Shown here one piece after another: positions 48,020 to 56,943 of a stretch of 64,000 nt of DNA. Origin of the DNA: Paucibacter sp. B2R-40. GTDB taxonomy: Bacteria; Pseudomonadota; Gammaproteobacteria; Burkholderiales; Burkholderiaceae_C. The notes below the pieces were generated by a model. The model was not told where the DNA came from, did no database searches, and worked only from the letters and a program-made list of their open reading frames with translations. Where the stretch lies: NCBI RefSeq assembly GCF_025717555.1, contig NZ_JAJIRP010000008.1, positions 62,001 through 126,000 of the forward strand, written 5' to 3'. The position numbers were made by a program, and so were the translations under genes. Numbering within the stretch: the stretch's first letter is position 1; the number at the start of each line of letters is the position of its first letter.

Positions 48020-49696
48020 ATGCCTACCGACATCGAAATTGCCCAAGCCGCCATATTGCAGAAGATTCTCCCGCTGGCCAGCCGCCGTTTGGACTTACCG
48101 GAAGATTCACTCAGCCCCTTCGGCCATTACAAAGCCAAGCTGAGCTTGGATGAGGTCCAGCGCTTGAGTGCACGCAAGGACGGTCACCTGGTCTTGGTGA
48201 CGGCGATTTCTCCGACACCCCCGGGTGAAGGCAAGACGACCACCACGGTCGGTCTGGGCGACGCGCTCAACCATATCGGCAAGCACGCGATGATTTGCCT
48301 GCGCGAGCCCTCCTTGGGCCCATGCTTTGGCATGAAGGGCGGCGCGGCTGGTGGCGGACGCGCGCAGGTCGTGCCGATGGAAGACATCAACCTGCACTTC
48401 ACCGGCGACTTTCATGCTATTGGTCTGGCGAATAACTTGTTAGCCGCCCTGATCGACAACCATATCCACCACGGCAATGCCTTGCACCTGGACGTGCGCC
48501 GCATCACTTGGCGCCGCGTCATCGACATGAACGACCGCGCGCTGCGCGAGATCAATGTGGGCTTGGGCGGCCCGGGCAATGGCTACCCGCGCGAAGATGG
48601 CTTTGACATCGTGGTCGCCTCTGAGGTGATGGCGATTGTTTGCCTAGCCACCTCATTGGCTGATCTGAAGCGACGCCTGGGCAATATCGTGGTCGGCTAC
48701 ACCAGCCAGAAGCGACCGGTCACAGCGCGCGACTTGAAGGCCGATGGTGCGATGGCGGCCTTGCTGAAGGACGCGCTGGCGCCGAATCTGGTGCAGACGC
48801 TGGAGGGCAATCTGGCTTTTGTGCACGGCGGGCCCTTTGCCAATATTGCCCATGGTTGCAACTCCTTGATTGCCACGCAGACGGCGCTCAAACTGGCCGA
48901 CTATGTGGTCACCGAGGCTGGTTTTGGTGCCGATCTGGGCGCCGAGAAGTTCATCGACATCAAATGCCGCAAGGGTGGGCTGCAGCCGGCTTGCGCGGTC
49001 CTGGTGGCAACGGTGCGGGCCTTGAAATACCACGGCGGCGCCGATCCCCAAAAGCCCGGCAGCGACAGCTTGCAGGCGCTCGAAACTGGCCTGGCGAATC
49101 TGCAGCGCCATGTCGAAAACATTCAGACCCTTTACGGCCTGCCGGTGATCGTCTCGATCAACCGTTTCGACAGCGATCAAGCCGCTGAGATCGCCATGAT
49201 CGAAGCTTTCTGCAGCAGCTTGGGCGTGCCCTGCGTGCTGGCCACTCAATGGGCAGACGGTGGCGCCGGCGCAGCTGATTTGGCCCATGCCGTGGTCAGA
49301 GCCTGCGAGCAGGGTGCCGCCAAGCCTGCCGAGCTGTATGCCGATGCCGAGCCCTTGGCCGACAAGATCCGCGCGATAGCGGAGAAGGTCTACAGGGCCG
49401 CCGAAGTGGTGTTCGAACCCAAGGCGCTGGCGCAAATGCTGGAATGGCAGGCCGGCGGCTACGGCCATTTCCCGGTCTGCATCGCCAAGACTCAGTATTC
49501 GTTCAGCACCGACCCGATGCTGCGCGGCGCTCCGATTGGCCATGTGCTGCGCGTGCGCGAACTGCGTCTGAATGCCGGCGCCGAGTTTGTGGTGGCGATC
49601 TGCGGCGACATCATGACCATGCCCGGTTTGCCCAAAGTGCCGTCGGCCGAGCGGATTGATGTGGACGATGCTGGGCGCATCTCAGGCTTGTTCTGA
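48020..49696 (+). CDS. fhs: Formate-tetrahydrofolate ligase
   Basis: The 558-residue enzyme makes 10-formyl-THF from formate, ATP and THF. The P-loop region is [18 protein letters not shown], and the family signatures [14 protein letters not shown] and [15 protein letters not shown] are intact. Length is normal. It supplies one-carbon units for purine or serine synthesis and is monocistronic. Confidence 0.96.
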   Translation: MPTDIEIAQAAILQKILPLASRRLDLPEDSLSPFGHYKAKLSLDEVQRLSARKDGHLVLVTAISPTPPGEGKTTTTVGLGDALNHIGKHAMICLREPSLGPCFGMKGGAAGGGRAQVVPMEDINLHFTGDFHAIGLANNLLAALIDNHIHHGNALHLDVRRITWRRVIDMNDRALREINVGLGGPGNGYPREDGFDIVVASEVMAIVCLATSLADLKRRLGNIVVGYTSQKRPVTARDLKADGAMAALLKDALAPNLVQTLEGNLAFVHGGPFANIAHGCNSLIATQTALKLADYVVTEAGFGADLGAEKFIDIKCRKGGLQPACAVLVATVRALKYHGGADPQKPGSDSLQALETGLANLQRHVENIQTLYGLPVIVSINRFDSDQAAEIAMIEAFCSSLGVPCVLATQWADGGAGAADLAHAVVRACEQGAAKPAELYADAEPLADKIRAIAEKVYRAAEVVFEPKALAQMLEWQAGGYGHFPVCIAKTQYSFSTDPMLRGAPIGHVLRVRELRLNAGAEFVVAICGDIMTMPGLPKVPSAERIDVDDAGRISGLF

Positions 49697-49698
49697 GC

Positions 49699-49745
49699 GC
49701 CCCCGGAGGCCGCCGCTACGCGGCACCCGCCCCCGCAGGGGAACA
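49699..49745. repeat. Possible intergenic REP-like double hairpin
   Basis: Between fhs and dusA lie two adjacent GC-rich hairpins: GCCGC/GCGGC (49709-49724) and CCCC-GCA-GGGG (49731-49741). There is no T-run, so it is not a classic terminator. The style resembles dispersed intergenic palindromes of Burkholderiales, but only one copy is in this window. Confidence 0.35.
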
Positions 49746-49797
49746 AGGAAATTTGGGTCGGCCCGGTGTTCCCTTCTGAGCCTGGGATAATCAGTGG

Positions 49798-50844
49798 GTG
49801 CAAGACAAACCTAACAATCCCTGGCGCCTCTCGGTCGCCCCCATGCTCGATTGGACCGATAAACACTGTCGGTTCTTCCATCGCCTGCTAACCCACAAAA
49901 CCCGGCTGTACACCGAAATGGTGACCACGGGCGCGCTGCTGCACGGCGATCAGCCGCGCCATCTGGACTTCAATGTCGAAGAGCATCCGGTCGCCTTGCA
50001 ACTCGGCGGCTCCGAGCCGGCCGATCTGGCTGCCTGCGCTAAATTGGCCGAGCAGTGGGGCTACGACGAGGTCAATCTAAATTGCGGCTGCCCGAGCGAG
50101 CGGGTGCAGCGCGGTGCTTTTGGCGCCTGCTTGATGGCCGAACCAGCCTTGGTCGCGGATGGCATCAAGGCGATGCTGGACGCGGTCAGCATCCCGGTCA
50201 CGATCAAGCACCGCATCGGCATTGACCGGCTGGAAAGCTACGAGTTCGTGCGCGACTTTGTTGGTGCGATAGCGGCGGTGGGCTGCGAGGTCTTCATCGT
50301 GCACGCGCGCAATGCCTGGCTGCAAGGCATTTCGCCGAAAGAGAACCGCGAGTTGCCGCCGCTGCGCTATGAGCTGGTGCATCGCTTGAAGCGCGACTTT
50401 CCCGAGCTGACCATCGTGCTCAATGGCGGGGTCAAGACCGACGAGGAGATCGCCGTTCAACTGCAGCATGTGGATGGCGTGATGGTCGGCCGCCAGGCTT
50501 ATCACGAGCCCTGGCAGATGGCCGCTTGGGATCAGCACTTTTTCGACAGGAATGGCCCAGCGCAGAGCCGCGAGCAGGTCGAGGTCGAATGGCTGAAGTA
50601 CCTTGAAGCGCAAGTGGCGAGCGGCCGACCCTGGTCGCAGGCGATGCGTCACGCCCTGGGCCTGTGGAACGGGCAAGCGGGAGCTCGGCGTTGGCGGCAA
50701 ATCTGGTCCGATCATCAGTACAAGGCGATGGACGCGGCGGCGGTGGCTACGCTGGCGACGCAGTCGCGCACCGGCATCGCTGCGCATGTGGCCGAGCACC
50801 AGGCGCAGACCGAGGCCTTGCGGCAGGCGGCCGCATCCGTCTGA
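49798..50844 (+). CDS. dusA: tRNA-dihydrouridine(20/20a) synthase
   Basis: The 348-residue FMN enzyme reduces U20/U20a in the tRNA D loop. The N-terminal APMLDWTDKHCRFFHRL and the active-site Cys98 in NCGCPSERVQRGAFG are the DusA pattern. The helical C-terminal tRNA-binding domain is present. The start is GTG 49798. The next gene begins two bases after its stop. Confidence 0.95.
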   Translation: MQDKPNNPWRLSVAPMLDWTDKHCRFFHRLLTHKTRLYTEMVTTGALLHGDQPRHLDFNVEEHPVALQLGGSEPADLAACAKLAEQWGYDEVNLNCGCPSERVQRGAFGACLMAEPALVADGIKAMLDAVSIPVTIKHRIGIDRLESYEFVRDFVGAIAAVGCEVFIVHARNAWLQGISPKENRELPPLRYELVHRLKRDFPELTIVLNGGVKTDEEIAVQLQHVDGVMVGRQAYHEPWQMAAWDQHFFDRNGPAQSREQVEVEWLKYLEAQVASGRPWSQAMRHALGLWNGQAGARRWRQIWSDHQYKAMDAAAVATLATQSRTGIAAHVAEHQAQTEALRQAAASV

Positions 50845-50845
50845 A

Positions 50846-51400
50846 ATGCTGTACTTTGCTTGCTTCGACACCGCCTTGGGCTGCTGCGGCATCGCCTGGA
50901 GCGAGCAGGGCATCAAGGGCTCGCAATTGCCCGAGGAAAATGCTGGCCTGACGCGTGAGCGCATGCGGGTGCGTTTTCGTGCTGCCAGTGAGGCGGCGCC
51001 TAACGCTCTGGCCTTGCGGGCCATCGATGCGATCCAGCGCTTGTTGGCCGGTGATCCGACTGCGCATGCAGACTTGCTGGCCCTTGCGCTGGATCAGAGC
51101 GAGGTGGCCGAGTTCAATCAACGCGTGCACACGATCACGCGGCAAATACCCATTGGTCAGACGCTCACTTACGGCGAGATTGCGCGGCTGTTGGGTCAAG
51201 CCGGGGCCGCGCGAGCAGTCGGCCGCGCCGAAGGTGACAACCCCTTTGCGCCCATCGTTCCCTGCCACCGCGTCTTGGGCTCAAATGGCCAAAGCGGCGG
51301 CTTCTCGGCCTATGGTGGCGCGCAAACGAAGCTGAAGTTATTGGCCATAGAGGCGAAGGCAGCAGGTCAAATGGCGGCCGAACAACAGGCTTTGTTTTAG
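50846..51400 (+). CDS. ogt: Methylated-DNA-[protein]-cysteine S-methyltransferase
   Basis: The 184-residue suicide repair protein takes the methyl group from O6-methylguanine. The acceptor motif PCHRVLGSNGQSGGFSAYGG holds Cys140, and the HTH part TLTYGEIARLLGQ inserts the recognition helix. It lacks an Ada regulatory domain, so it is the constitutive Ogt type. It sits directly after dusA. Confidence 0.92.
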   Translation: MLYFACFDTALGCCGIAWSEQGIKGSQLPEENAGLTRERMRVRFRAASEAAPNALALRAIDAIQRLLAGDPTAHADLLALALDQSEVAEFNQRVHTITRQIPIGQTLTYGEIARLLGQAGAARAVGRAEGDNPFAPIVPCHRVLGSNGQSGGFSAYGGAQTKLKLLAIEAKAAGQMAAEQQALF

Positions 51401-51476
51401 ATCGGGCCTGCGCGGGCCTGAAACCAAGGGCGCTGGGCCGTAAAATCCTGCCTTGTTTTCGCCCAAGGCCCACTTC

Positions 51477-52748
51477 ATGTCTTTTGCTACGCTGGGCCTG
51501 TCGCCCGCCCTCATCCGCGCCGTGCGCGAGCAGGGCTACCATGCCCCCACCGCAATTCAGGCTGCCGCCATCCCCGTCATTCTGCGTGGCCAAGATGTGC
51601 TGGGCCTGGCGCAGACCGGCTCCGGCAAGACCGCCGCCTTTGCCTTGCCCCTGCTGCAAAACCTGCTACAGCAGCGCGGCGCCGGCGTGCGGCAGACCCG
51701 CGCCCTGGTGCTGGTGCCGACACGCGAGTTGGCGGCGCAGGTCGGCGAAGTGCTGCAAGCGCTGGCGCAGGATTTGCCGACGCCGATCAAGGTCGCCATC
51801 GTCTATGGCGGGGTTTCGATCAATCCACAGATGATGGCCTTGCGCGGTGGCGCCGACATCGTGGTGGCCACGCCGGGTCGTCTGCTGGACCTGCTTGATA
51901 ACAATGCTTTGCGCTTGTCGGCCGTCACGACCTTGGTGTTGGACGAAGCCGATCGCTTGCTCGACATGGGCTTTGCCGATGAGTTGCAGCGTGTCTTGGC
52001 CTTATGCCCGAAGGGGCGGCAAAACCTGTTCTTCTCGGCCACCTTCGCGCCAAACGTGCAGGCATTGGCGGATGGCCTGCTGCATGAGCCCGAGCGGATT
52101 GAAATTGCCAGCGAGCCCGAACGTGCCGCCGCGATTCACCAGCGCTCCATCCAGGTTGACGAGAACCGGCGCACGCCCTTGCTGCGCCATCTGCTGGAGA
52201 CCGAAGGCTGGACGCGGGTGCTGGTTTTTGTCGCCACCAAATATGCGACCGAGCATGTCTCCGACAAGCTCTGGAAGCAAGGCATCAAGGCTGCGGCCTT
52301 GCACGGCGAGCTGAGCCAGGGTGGGCGGACCAAGGTATTGGCGGCGCTGAAGAACTCCGACATTCAAGTCCTGGTGGCCACCGATGTGGCAGCGCGCGGC
52401 CTGGATATTCCGGACTTGCCGGTGGTCTTGAATTACGACCTGCCACGCTCCGCGTCTGACTACACCCACCGCATCGGCCGCACCGGCCGAGCCGGGGAGA
52501 GTGGCGTGGCGATCAGCTTTGTCAGCGGTCACAGCAGCAACGGCGAGGCGCATTTCCGCTTGATCGAAAAGCGCCAAGCACGCAGGGTGCCGCGGGAGCA
52601 AATTGCCGGTTTTGAGCCGACCGATCTTGATTCGGCACCATCCCCGACGGGCGGCGTCAAGGGTTTGCGCAAGAGCAAGAAGGACAAATTGCGTGAAGCT
52701 GCTGCTGCAGCAGCTGCTGCAACTGCCGCTGGTTCAGCGGTAGCGTGA
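51477..52748 (+). CDS. rhlE: DEAD-box ATP-dependent RNA helicase (RhlE-like)
   Basis: The 423-residue helicase has the Q motif, AQTGSGKTAAF (motif I), VLDEADRLLDMGF (motif II), FFSATF (III) and HRIGRTGRAG (VI). A short basic tail and Ala-run follow. It unwinds RNA in ribosome assembly or mRNA decay; RhlE is the closest match. Its 3' end overlaps the convergent minor pilin-like gene by 15 bases. Confidence 0.93.
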   Translation: MSFATLGLSPALIRAVREQGYHAPTAIQAAAIPVILRGQDVLGLAQTGSGKTAAFALPLLQNLLQQRGAGVRQTRALVLVPTRELAAQVGEVLQALAQDLPTPIKVAIVYGGVSINPQMMALRGGADIVVATPGRLLDLLDNNALRLSAVTTLVLDEADRLLDMGFADELQRVLALCPKGRQNLFFSATFAPNVQALADGLLHEPERIEIASEPERAAAIHQRSIQVDENRRTPLLRHLLETEGWTRVLVFVATKYATEHVSDKLWKQGIKAAALHGELSQGGRTKVLAALKNSDIQVLVATDVAARGLDIPDLPVVLNYDLPRSASDYTHRIGRTGRAGESGVAISFVSGHSSNGEAHFRLIEKRQARRVPREQIAGFEPTDLDSAPSPTGGVKGLRKSKKDKLREAAAAAAAATAAGSAVA

Positions 52749-54590
52749 CCAAAGCAGCGTGGCCGTCATCGGCGCGCTGGCGGTCGCTGCAGTGTCGCTC
52801 GGGTCGAAGCCGCTGGGCAGGTTGCGCAGATCGATGGACGTGCTGGCGCCCAAGTTGCTGCCGGTCGGTGTGGAGGCCAAGTTGGCCGCAGACACATAGC
52901 CATGCACGACCGTGCTGCCCGACGTGGTGAGGTCATCGCCGGCCAAGACCGAGCCGTAGACGTCGTTGGACGCTGACAGGTTGATCTTGCCGCCGCTGTA
53001 GACCTTGCCTACAAAGCCGCCCGCGCCAAAAGCTATATTGCCGGCCGAAACCGGCTGAAGCTTGCTGGTGTCACTGGCCTTGCAGAAATTCGTCGGCGCC
53101 AGCGTGGGGAAAGCGGTGTTGCTGCAAGTGTTGGCGTAGCCGGCGTAATTGACTGCGTAGGTGGTGTTGGCGCCGCCGGTGCTGATGTCGCCGCTGGCGA
53201 TGAAGGTGTTGTAGTAGGTGCCGGAGGCGACCAGGACATTGCCTTCGAACCAAGCCACGCCCGGCGCCATTGTGGTGCCGGCAATCGACCATTTTTTGGC
53301 CGCGTTGTCATAGGCGAAGCAAGTATTGCTGTCGGAGTAGCCCTGACATATCTTGGCCACGCAAGTGGCAGCGTTATAGGTGTTGGTCGTGCACAGATAG
53401 TCGTTTGTGCTGCCTGCTCCTTTGAGGAAGTAAGTTCCATTGGTGATGGAATTGACGTTGTTGACGGTAACTTTGATGTCGCTGCCGACCCACTGGAACA
53501 CGTAGTTGGCCAAGGCCTTGTAGGGGTAGGCGTCAAACGACGGCGTCGTCACGGTGCTGCTGGTCAGCGGCGTGATGTTGACGGCCAAGCCGGCCTGCCG
53601 TGTCATCTTGACCCCGCTATTCCAGTTCGGGGTCGAGAGGCTGCCGCCGTAGTTGCCGCTGCCCACCGTGCCGCTGGAGGATTCGGTGTAATTGCCCGCC
53701 ACCTGCGCATCGCCGCTGACGGTCAAACTGCTGCCGACGACGTTGCCCTTGGTCTTCAAAGTGCCGATGGTGGCGCTGCCCGTCGTGACATTGCCGATCG
53801 CGTTCAATGCGGTCACCGAATTGCTGGATAGCGTCACTGCGCCGTTGGCCGTCAAGTTGGCAACGCTAACGCCGCCGCTGAGGCTGACGTTTTTCATCGA
53901 TTGCACGCTGCTATAGAGCGCGCTGCCCGATAGATTGATATTGCCTTCGGAAAACAAGATATCAAAGCCAACCGAGCCGCCCAAGGTGATATCGCCGGTG
54001 GCATAAAGATTGGAGATACCGGTCAAGCTGCCCGAACCATTGACAGTGCCGTCGACCACAACCTTGGTCTGGGCATCGCCCAGCACCTTCAAATCTCCGC
54101 CGAGTTGCAGATTGCCTTTGATATTGACTGCTGGAATCTTGCCGGTGGCGCCGGGTGTGCCACCATTGCCCTTGGCACAAAAGGTCGCCGCCAGCAAAGC
54201 ATTGGCACCGCCACTTGTGCCGGTGATGTTGAATCCGACGCGGGTGCCGCCGCCGCAGTTGACGGCGTCAGCAGCCAAGACATCCACCACGGTGGCCGTG
54301 ATACCGCTCAGGGCGGAGAACGTGACCGCCTGGTTTACGGTCAACTTGGCAGCCTCAGCCGCGCCCAGTTGATACAAATGCTGGCGTACCGCCTCGGCGC
54401 CGCTCCAGGCCTTCAGCTGCGCTTGCGTCAAGGCATGCACGGTCACCGACTGTGATTGCAGACCGCGCACGTAATAGATGGCGCCGAACACCATGGCGCC
54501 CAGCGACAAGCCGCTGAGCAGCATGAACAGCACCGAGGAGATGCCGCGTTGGCGGCGTCTAGCACCTGAGTTGGGTTGAAAGGCAGCCAT
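52734..54590 (-). CDS. PilX-like minor pilin with large beta-solenoid-like body
   Basis: The 618-residue protein begins with a prepilin-like N terminus (QRGISSVLFMLLSGLSLGAM). A processing Gly precedes Ile and no Glu stands at position 5, as in PilX/GspK. The rest is rich in Gly, Ser, Thr, Val and Asn and contains repeated short units of the form VxLSGG/ITLGGS/VTLSS (about 160-310 and 540-600), suggesting a right-handed beta-solenoid. It is last in the minor pilin operon and far larger than normal PilX (about 180 residues). It may be a tip adhesin; this is inferred. Confidence 0.75.
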   Translation of the reverse strand: MAAFQPNSGARRRQRGISSVLFMLLSGLSLGAMVFGAIYYVRGLQSQSVTVHALTQAQLKAWSGAEAVRQHLYQLGAAEAAKLTVNQAVTFSALSGITATVVDVLAADAVNCGGGTRVGFNITGTSGGANALLAATFCAKGNGGTPGATGKIPAVNIKGNLQLGGDLKVLGDAQTKVVVDGTVNGSGSLTGISNLYATGDITLGGSVGFDILFSEGNINLSGSALYSSVQSMKNVSLSGGVSVANLTANGAVTLSSNSVTALNAIGNVTTGSATIGTLKTKGNVVGSSLTVSGDAQVAGNYTESSSGTVGSGNYGGSLSTPNWNSGVKMTRQAGLAVNITPLTSSTVTTPSFDAYPYKALANYVFQWVGSDIKVTVNNVNSITNGTYFLKGAGSTNDYLCTTNTYNAATCVAKICQGYSDSNTCFAYDNAAKKWSIAGTTMAPGVAWFEGNVLVASGTYYNTFIASGDISTGGANTTYAVNYAGYANTCSNTAFPTLAPTNFCKASDTSKLQPVSAGNIAFGAGGFVGKVYSGGKINLSASNDVYGSVLAGDDLTTSGSTVVHGYVSAANLASTPTGSNLGASTSIDLRNLPSGFDPSDTAATASAPMTATLLWSRYR

Positions 54591-54592
54591 GT

Positions 54593-55315
54593 TCAGGAAC
54601 TCAGGTTGGCCAGACAGCTGGTGTAGGTATTGCTAGCGCCCTGCACGCTGCCGCTATAGGCGAGTTTGACCATCACCGAGGCAGCAGGAGGGTCGAAGCT
54701 GCTGATGGTCTTGGGCACCGCGCCATAGGGCCAGCAATTGCTGGCATTTTGAACGCTCAAAGTGACGGCCTGCGCCTGCACATCGGCGTCCACCAAGGTG
54801 CGACGCAGCCAGGTGATCTTGCTCCATTGCGTCGCCAAAGGATCGCAGGCGCCGCTGGACTGAATCATGTAGAGCGCCCTGGTGCTCGGGTCTGAAACCA
54901 GGCCGAGGCAGCGATAGTCGGCGCTACTGGCCGACAAGCCCGGATTGGCGATCCAAACGAGCGCGTTGCCCGTCTTGACCGCTGCGCCGATCGCCACCAC
55001 GGTGCCACTGAGCACCAGCGTGTTGGGGTTCAGCGAGGCGTTAGACAGCAGCAGCAAATGTGTGCCGGTGGCCGGTGTCGTGATGCCGTAGCCGGCCCCT
55101 TGCAGTGCAATTTGCGCGCTCAGCAGACCCGAGGCGAGTTGGCCGTCCTGCAGCGAGCTGCGCACCAGGCCGTCCGTGCCAAACACGGTCTGGGTGGTGC
55201 TGCGGTAGAGCGCCAGCGCCCCCAGCACGGCAAACATCGAGATGGCCATGCCCACCATCAGGCTCACCAGGCTCAAGCCTGATTGAGCGCATAGGCGGAT
55301 TTGCGCTTGCCGCAT
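54593..55315 (-). CDS. PilW-like minor pilin
   Basis: The product has about 240 residues with prepilin leader and N-terminal helix QSG-LSLVSLMVGMAISMFAVLGAL. Position 5 of the mature protein is Ser, not the usual Glu. Two or three cysteines in the C-terminal half could form a disulfide. ATG 55315 lies three bases beyond the pilV stop codon; a TTG at 55321 is an alternative. It probably primes or joins a type IV pilus tip. Confidence 0.82.
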   Translation of the reverse strand: MRQAQIRLCAQSGLSLVSLMVGMAISMFAVLGALALYRSTTQTVFGTDGLVRSSLQDGQLASGLLSAQIALQGAGYGITTPATGTHLLLLSNASLNPNTLVLSGTVVAIGAAVKTGNALVWIANPGLSASSADYRCLGLVSDPSTRALYMIQSSGACDPLATQWSKITWLRRTLVDADVQAQAVTLSVQNASNCWPYGAVPKTISSFDPPAASVMVKLAYSGSVQGASNTYTSCLANLSS

Positions 55316-55317
55316 CT

Positions 55318-55746
55318 TCAATTGGTGACCGTCAAAGTGCCCGGCCCCAGCAAAGTGTTGGCATCAACCGCAAAACGCACGACGGGTAGGCTGGTGCTTT
55401 TGGCAACACCGTTGATCGTTACCGTCACAGCGGTGACGGTGCAGGTCTTTTGCAAGTCGGGCAGGGTCAAATTTGTCCCCAAGGTCAGGGTGCTGGTGAC
55501 AGTGGCGATGCCGCTGGCGGGGCAGCTATTGGCGACGCCATTGCCCTGCAGATCAGCGCGTATCGCTTGAATCGCGAGGCTTTGGCCTTTTTGAAACTTT
55601 TGCGCCACCATGGCCCGGCCAACGGCGTATACCAATCCAAGACCAATGACGCCCAGCAAAACCATCGCCACCATGGCTTCGATCAAGGCATCACCACGTT
55701 GCTGCCTTGGTTTGCGCTTGGACTGCGGCTCAGTTGAGCGTGCCAT
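55318..55746 (-). CDS. PilV-like minor pilin
   Basis: The 142-residue protein has a leader RQQRG-DALIEAMVAMVLLG, in which the Glu at mature position 5 is present. The basic leader peptide is long. The remaining globular part has two cysteines. It overlaps the fimT-like gene by 17 bases and the pilW-like gene follows. Confidence 0.82.
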   Translation of the reverse strand: MARSTEPQSKRKPRQQRGDALIEAMVAMVLLGVIGLGLVYAVGRAMVAQKFQKGQSLAIQAIRADLQGNGVANSCPASGIATVTSTLTLGTNLTLPDLQKTCTVTAVTVTINGVAKSTSLPVVRFAVDANTLLGPGTLTVTN

Positions 55747-56191
55747 TGCTACTCTCCGAACCTTTGGCGATGTTGAAGCTCATCAGCGTGCCGCAGGCAA
55801 CGCCGCCCACTGCCGCGCCCAAGCTCATGCCGGCACTGTCCAGTGCAATGCATTGGCTGGCCGCGCCGTTCAATTGGATCGCCGCCGGCGGCACGGCAGA
55901 CCAGTTGAAGCTGCTGCAGTCCAGGGCGGCCGGCAGACCCGCTCGGACGCAGAGCTTGCCGGGGACGCTGACCAACACAGCCGCCGCAGTGCTGCTGGCC
56001 GCTGTCGGGTTGCGCAAGGCCGTAGCTTCGAGCTGACTCATCGCTTGATTCAACAGACTCTGCGTTTGCCGCACCGCCGCCTGGTTGCCCCAGGCCACAG
56101 AGAAGGGCGCTACAGCCATGGCCAGCAGCATCATGATGGCAATCGTCACCATCAGCTCAATCATCGATACCCCGGCTTGGGACTTCACCAT
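55730..56191 (-). CDS. FimT/GspH-type minor pilin
   Basis: The 153-residue protein has the short leader MVKSQAG and helix VSMIELMVTIAIMMLLAMAV. Glu5 is present. Cysteines are spread through the globular part. ATG 56191 overlaps the end of the major-pilin-like gene by seven bases; upstream codons are not needed. Minor pilins of this type initiate pilus assembly. Confidence 0.84.
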   Translation of the reverse strand: MVKSQAGVSMIELMVTIAIMMLLAMAVAPFSVAWGNQAAVRQTQSLLNQAMSQLEATALRNPTAASSTAAAVLVSVPGKLCVRAGLPAALDCSSFNWSAVPPAAIQLNGAASQCIALDSAGMSLGAAVGGVACGTLMSFNIAKGSESSNGTLN

Positions 56192-56643
56192 GAAGTGAAG
56201 CCGCAACTGCTGCTGGCGGTTCGGGCATTGAGGTTGTCCAGGGTGATGGTGCAACCGGCTGAGCTGCCCTTACCTGTGGCGGTCAGTGTGTAGCTGCTGG
56301 CCGTGCTGACCATGGTGTAGTTGAAGTAGCTGGCCTGCGTGGGTGACCAGGCGCTGAAAATCGTCGTGGTGGCCGCCGTGTTGGCCGCGTACACCGGATA
56401 AGTCAGCTGTAACTGGTAGCGGTTTTCCATGTTCAAGGCCAGCGCAGCCAAGTCGGCGCTGGCGCTTTTGGCTCGGCTCTTGTTGATGTATCCGGTGTAC
56501 GAGGGCAGGGCGACCGCGGCCAGAATCGCCACCACCACAACGGCGACCAGCAACTCAATCAAGGTAAAGCCGCTCTGGTGCTTGGCGCGGGAATTAGCGC
56601 GGGGCTTAGCTGCGTGGGCGCTGACGCACGGTGTGTTCTGCAA
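56185..56643 (-). CDS. pilE: Type IV pilin (PilE-like)
   Basis: The product has about 152 residues: leader ending KHQSG, then FTLIELLVAVVVVAILAAVALPSY, the classic type IV pilin N terminus with Glu5. The C-terminal half has two cysteines (GCTITL and SSCGF) that would form the pilin D-loop disulfide. TTG 56643 is chosen because AAGGAG stands five bases before it; a GTG two codons upstream is too close to that site. It heads the operon of minor pilins. Confidence 0.9.
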   Translation of the reverse strand: MQNTPCVSAHAAKPRANSRAKHQSGFTLIELLVAVVVVAILAAVALPSYTGYINKSRAKSASADLAALALNMENRYQLQLTYPVYAANTAATTTIFSAWSPTQASYFNYTMVSTASSYTLTATGKGSSAGCTITLDNLNARTASSSCGFTSW

Positions 56644-56943
56644 GATCACTCCTTGAGGGCTGGTTTGCTCGGTCGGGGATGGTTACTTTACGATAGATCC
56701 ACTTTGATACCAATTGTAATGAGCTGCTTCCACTCTGCGCAGTGTCTAAATTCACGCTGGACTGAACTATCTTGTGTTGACAGGGTCGTGACAGTCAATA
56801 GCCTTGTCTCAATTTTGGTGTCGGTCGCGATATTGTTTGCATGCATCAAGCCCCCTCAATCCGGCCTGCTGTAAATCCCTAAGAGAATCGAGGGGGCAAG
56901 CCCTACGATCGGCGTGGGTGAAATGAGCAGCAGAGGAGTTTTC
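56644..56943. other. Intergenic region between pilin operon and sulfite dehydrogenase
   Basis: This gap of 300 bases separates two divergent operons and is richer in A/T than its neighbours. I see no gene, hairpin terminator or repeat. An AGAGGAG ribosome site at 56932-56938 serves the sulfite dehydrogenase gene. A weak promoter for the pilin operon (TTACAA to TATCGT, 18-base spacer, minus strand) lies near 56680-56712. Confidence 0.35.
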
